5,838 nucleotides of DNA from Anaerolineae bacterium (GTDB lineage Bacteria > Chloroflexota > Anaerolineae > Anaerolineales > Villigracilaceae): assembly GCA_003141915.1 (NCBI GenBank), contig PLNY01000329.1, positions 1 to 5,838 on the forward strand, written 5' to 3'. Both the position numbers and the translations under genes were made by a program. The notes under the pieces were generated by a model, which did not search any database, had not been told where the DNA came from, and saw only the letters and a program-made list of their open reading frames with translations. Below, one piece after another: positions 5,041 through 5,838 of this stretch. The stretch's first letter is position 1, and each line of letters opens with the position of its first letter.

Positions 5041-5526
5041 ATGACAACACACATCGAACCCGAACAAATACGCCGTGCCATGCGCGCCTGGGCTTCCGGC
5101 ATAACGATTGTCACCGCGGCGCATAAAAACGAACAGCATGGAATGACCGTCAGCTCTTTTGCTTCCATCTCGCTCGACCCACCCCTGCTCATGGTGGCGT
5201 TACAAAAAACGACGCGCACCTCCAGGCTGATTTCCCGCGCCCGGGCTTTTGGCGTGACCATACTATCTGCGGGCCAAAAGGAAATTTCCGAACGCTTTGC
5301 AGGCCGGAGCGATGACTCGAATGACCGCATGGAAGGCATCGAAACGGAAACGCTCATCACCGGCGCGCCACTCATCAAAGGCGGACTGGCCTATTTCGAT
5401 TGCCGCCTCCGCCAAGCCATTGACGCGGGAACCAGCATCCTCTTTATCGGAGAAGTGACCGCGGTGAAACAATTTGAAGGCCAGCCGCTTGTTTATCACA
5501 ACCGCCAATATGCGCGGATCGCTTGA
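5041..5526 (+). CDS. Flavin reductase-like domain protein (HpaC/NtaB-type, FMN-binding)
   Basis: Protein of 161 aa, the usual size for single-domain NAD(P)H:flavin oxidoreductases that supply reduced FMN or FAD to partner monooxygenases. Family blocks appear in order: an N-terminal helix with RRAMRAWASGITIVTA (11-26), the flavin-contact segment GMTVSSFASISLDPPLLMVAL (34-54), GVTILSAGQKEISERFAG (71-88), a GGLAYFDCRLRQAID strand (114-128), LFIGEVTAV (134-142) and the closing PLVYHNRQYARI (149-160). The stretch before LFIGEV reads AGTS, where many relatives have a GDH segment, so the nucleotide-binding or catalytic details may differ. No oxygenase partner is in view; the next gene is an AMMECR1 protein 52 bp downstream. 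An FMN-binding or FMN-reducing protein is likely, but the electron acceptor is unknown. Confidence 0.88.
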   Translation: MTTHIEPEQIRRAMRAWASGITIVTAAHKNEQHGMTVSSFASISLDPPLLMVALQKTTRTSRLISRARAFGVTILSAGQKEISERFAGRSDDSNDRMEGIETETLITGAPLIKGGLAYFDCRLRQAIDAGTSILFIGEVTAVKQFEGQPLVYHNRQYARIA

Positions 5527-5533
5527 CGTTCTG

Positions 5534-5568
5534 GCTTTCTCTCGCTCAGGATAGATCAAAGAGAAAGC
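5534..5568 (+). other. Hairpin abutting the AMMECR1 ribosome-binding site
   Basis: GCTTTCTCT (5534-5542) and AGAGAAAGC (5560-5568) form a perfect 9-bp stem with a 17-nt loop. The right arm ends at the base just before the AGGAGG Shine-Dalgarno (5569-5574). No T-run follows, so it is not an intrinsic terminator. It could insulate or tune translation of the downstream gene, or protect processed mRNA. Confidence 0.6.
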
Positions 5569-5578
5569 AGGAGGAAGT

Positions 5579-5838
5579 ATGGAAGATAAATTGACTCCGG
5601 AAGAAACACAGACGTTGCTTCACATTGCGCGCCAGTCGCTTGAACTTGCCGTGCGCGGCGAGAAACTTCCGCCGCTGGATGAAGCGACATTGACTCCATG
5701 CTTGCGCGAAACCGGCGCGTCATTCGTGACCTTGACCGTGCGCGGCGATCTGCGCGGCTGTATCGGCGCCCTGGAACCCTATCAACCACTGGCGATGGAC
5801 GTCCGTGAACACACCATTGCCGCGGCGCTGGAAGATCC
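5579..5838 (+). CDS. AMMECR1-domain protein, N-terminal part (3'-truncated by window)
   Basis: The first 86 codons are visible from ATG at 5579, preceded by a strong AGGAGG (5569-5574) with a 4-nt gap. The opening helix (TPEETQTLLHIARQSLELAVRG, residues 6-27) leads to GASFVTLTVRGDLRGCIGALEP (46-67), which contains the invariant LRGCIG motif of the AMMECR1 family (58-63), then PLAMDVREHTIAAALED. In bacteria and archaea this domain is found alone or with Memo-like and radical SAM proteins (AmmeMemoRadiSam system protein A). The biochemical role is not established. It follows the flavin reductase by 52 bp on the same strand, so co-transcription is possible. The C-terminal half and any Memo or radical SAM partner lie outside the window. 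Confidence 0.9.
   Translation, partial: MEDKLTPEETQTLLHIARQSLELAVRGEKLPPLDEATLTPCLRETGASFVTLTVRGDLRGCIGALEPYQPLAMDVREHTIAAALED

Noticed and set aside
4764..5378. 204-codon minus-strand frame across the flavin reductase and the amidase 5' end
   Set aside because: It spans a divergent promoter region and two real genes, with a composition typical of antisense translation.

Overview
The window reads as a piece of a bacterial chromosome, most likely from the Chloroflexota (Anaerolineae-type). Three things suggest this: a SepIVA/DivIVA-like coiled-coil gene beside coaD, an L,D-transpeptidase with an N-terminal TPR-like region and a long Pro/Thr-rich linker, and dispersed palindromic repeats between genes. 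The lineage is an inference from gene content and style; no marker gene settles it. There are no RNA genes, CRISPR arrays, transposase genes or prophage genes. Seven protein genes are present and all look intact, apart from the two cut by the window ends.

Layout: (1) 1-603 (+) is the C-terminal part of cysteinyl-tRNA synthetase, entering exactly at its KMSKS loop. (2) 604-732 is intergenic, with a perfect 18-bp-stem palindrome and a promoter-like site. (3) 733-1590 (+) is an SMP-30/gluconolactonase-family beta-propeller hydrolase. (4) 1591-1754 separates two convergent genes. It holds a 111-bp MITE-like inverted-repeat element and then a bidirectional terminator. (5) 4938-1755 (-) is a four-gene run read leftward: an N-acetylmuramoyl-L-alanine amidase, an L,D-transpeptidase whose start overlaps the amidase stop by 4 bp, coaD (phosphopantetheine adenylyltransferase), and a SepIVA-like coiled-coil protein. 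(6) 4939-5040 is a divergent intergenic region with a near-consensus promoter facing right. (7) 5041-5526 (+) is a flavin reductase-like protein. From 5579 (+) to the window end is the N-terminal half of an AMMECR1-domain protein.

How the genes may work together: the leftward run pairs two cell-wall enzymes, one cutting peptide stems from glycan and one making 3-3 crosslinks, with coenzyme A synthesis and a protein resembling a regulator of envelope growth. This looks like an envelope-growth operon ending at the bidirectional terminator. The rightward pair (flavin reductase, AMMECR1) may lead into an AmmeMemoRadiSam-type locus beyond the window, which cannot be checked here.

The most interesting signals are small. 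Both rightward first genes (733 and 5041) lack a Shine-Dalgarno sequence. Each has a TTGAC-type -35, a 17-nt spacer and a TAnnnT -10 ending exactly 8 nt before the ATG, which is the geometry of leaderless mRNAs. The other genes with their own upstream space have normal Shine-Dalgarno sites. I found no clear evidence of a wholly new system in this window.
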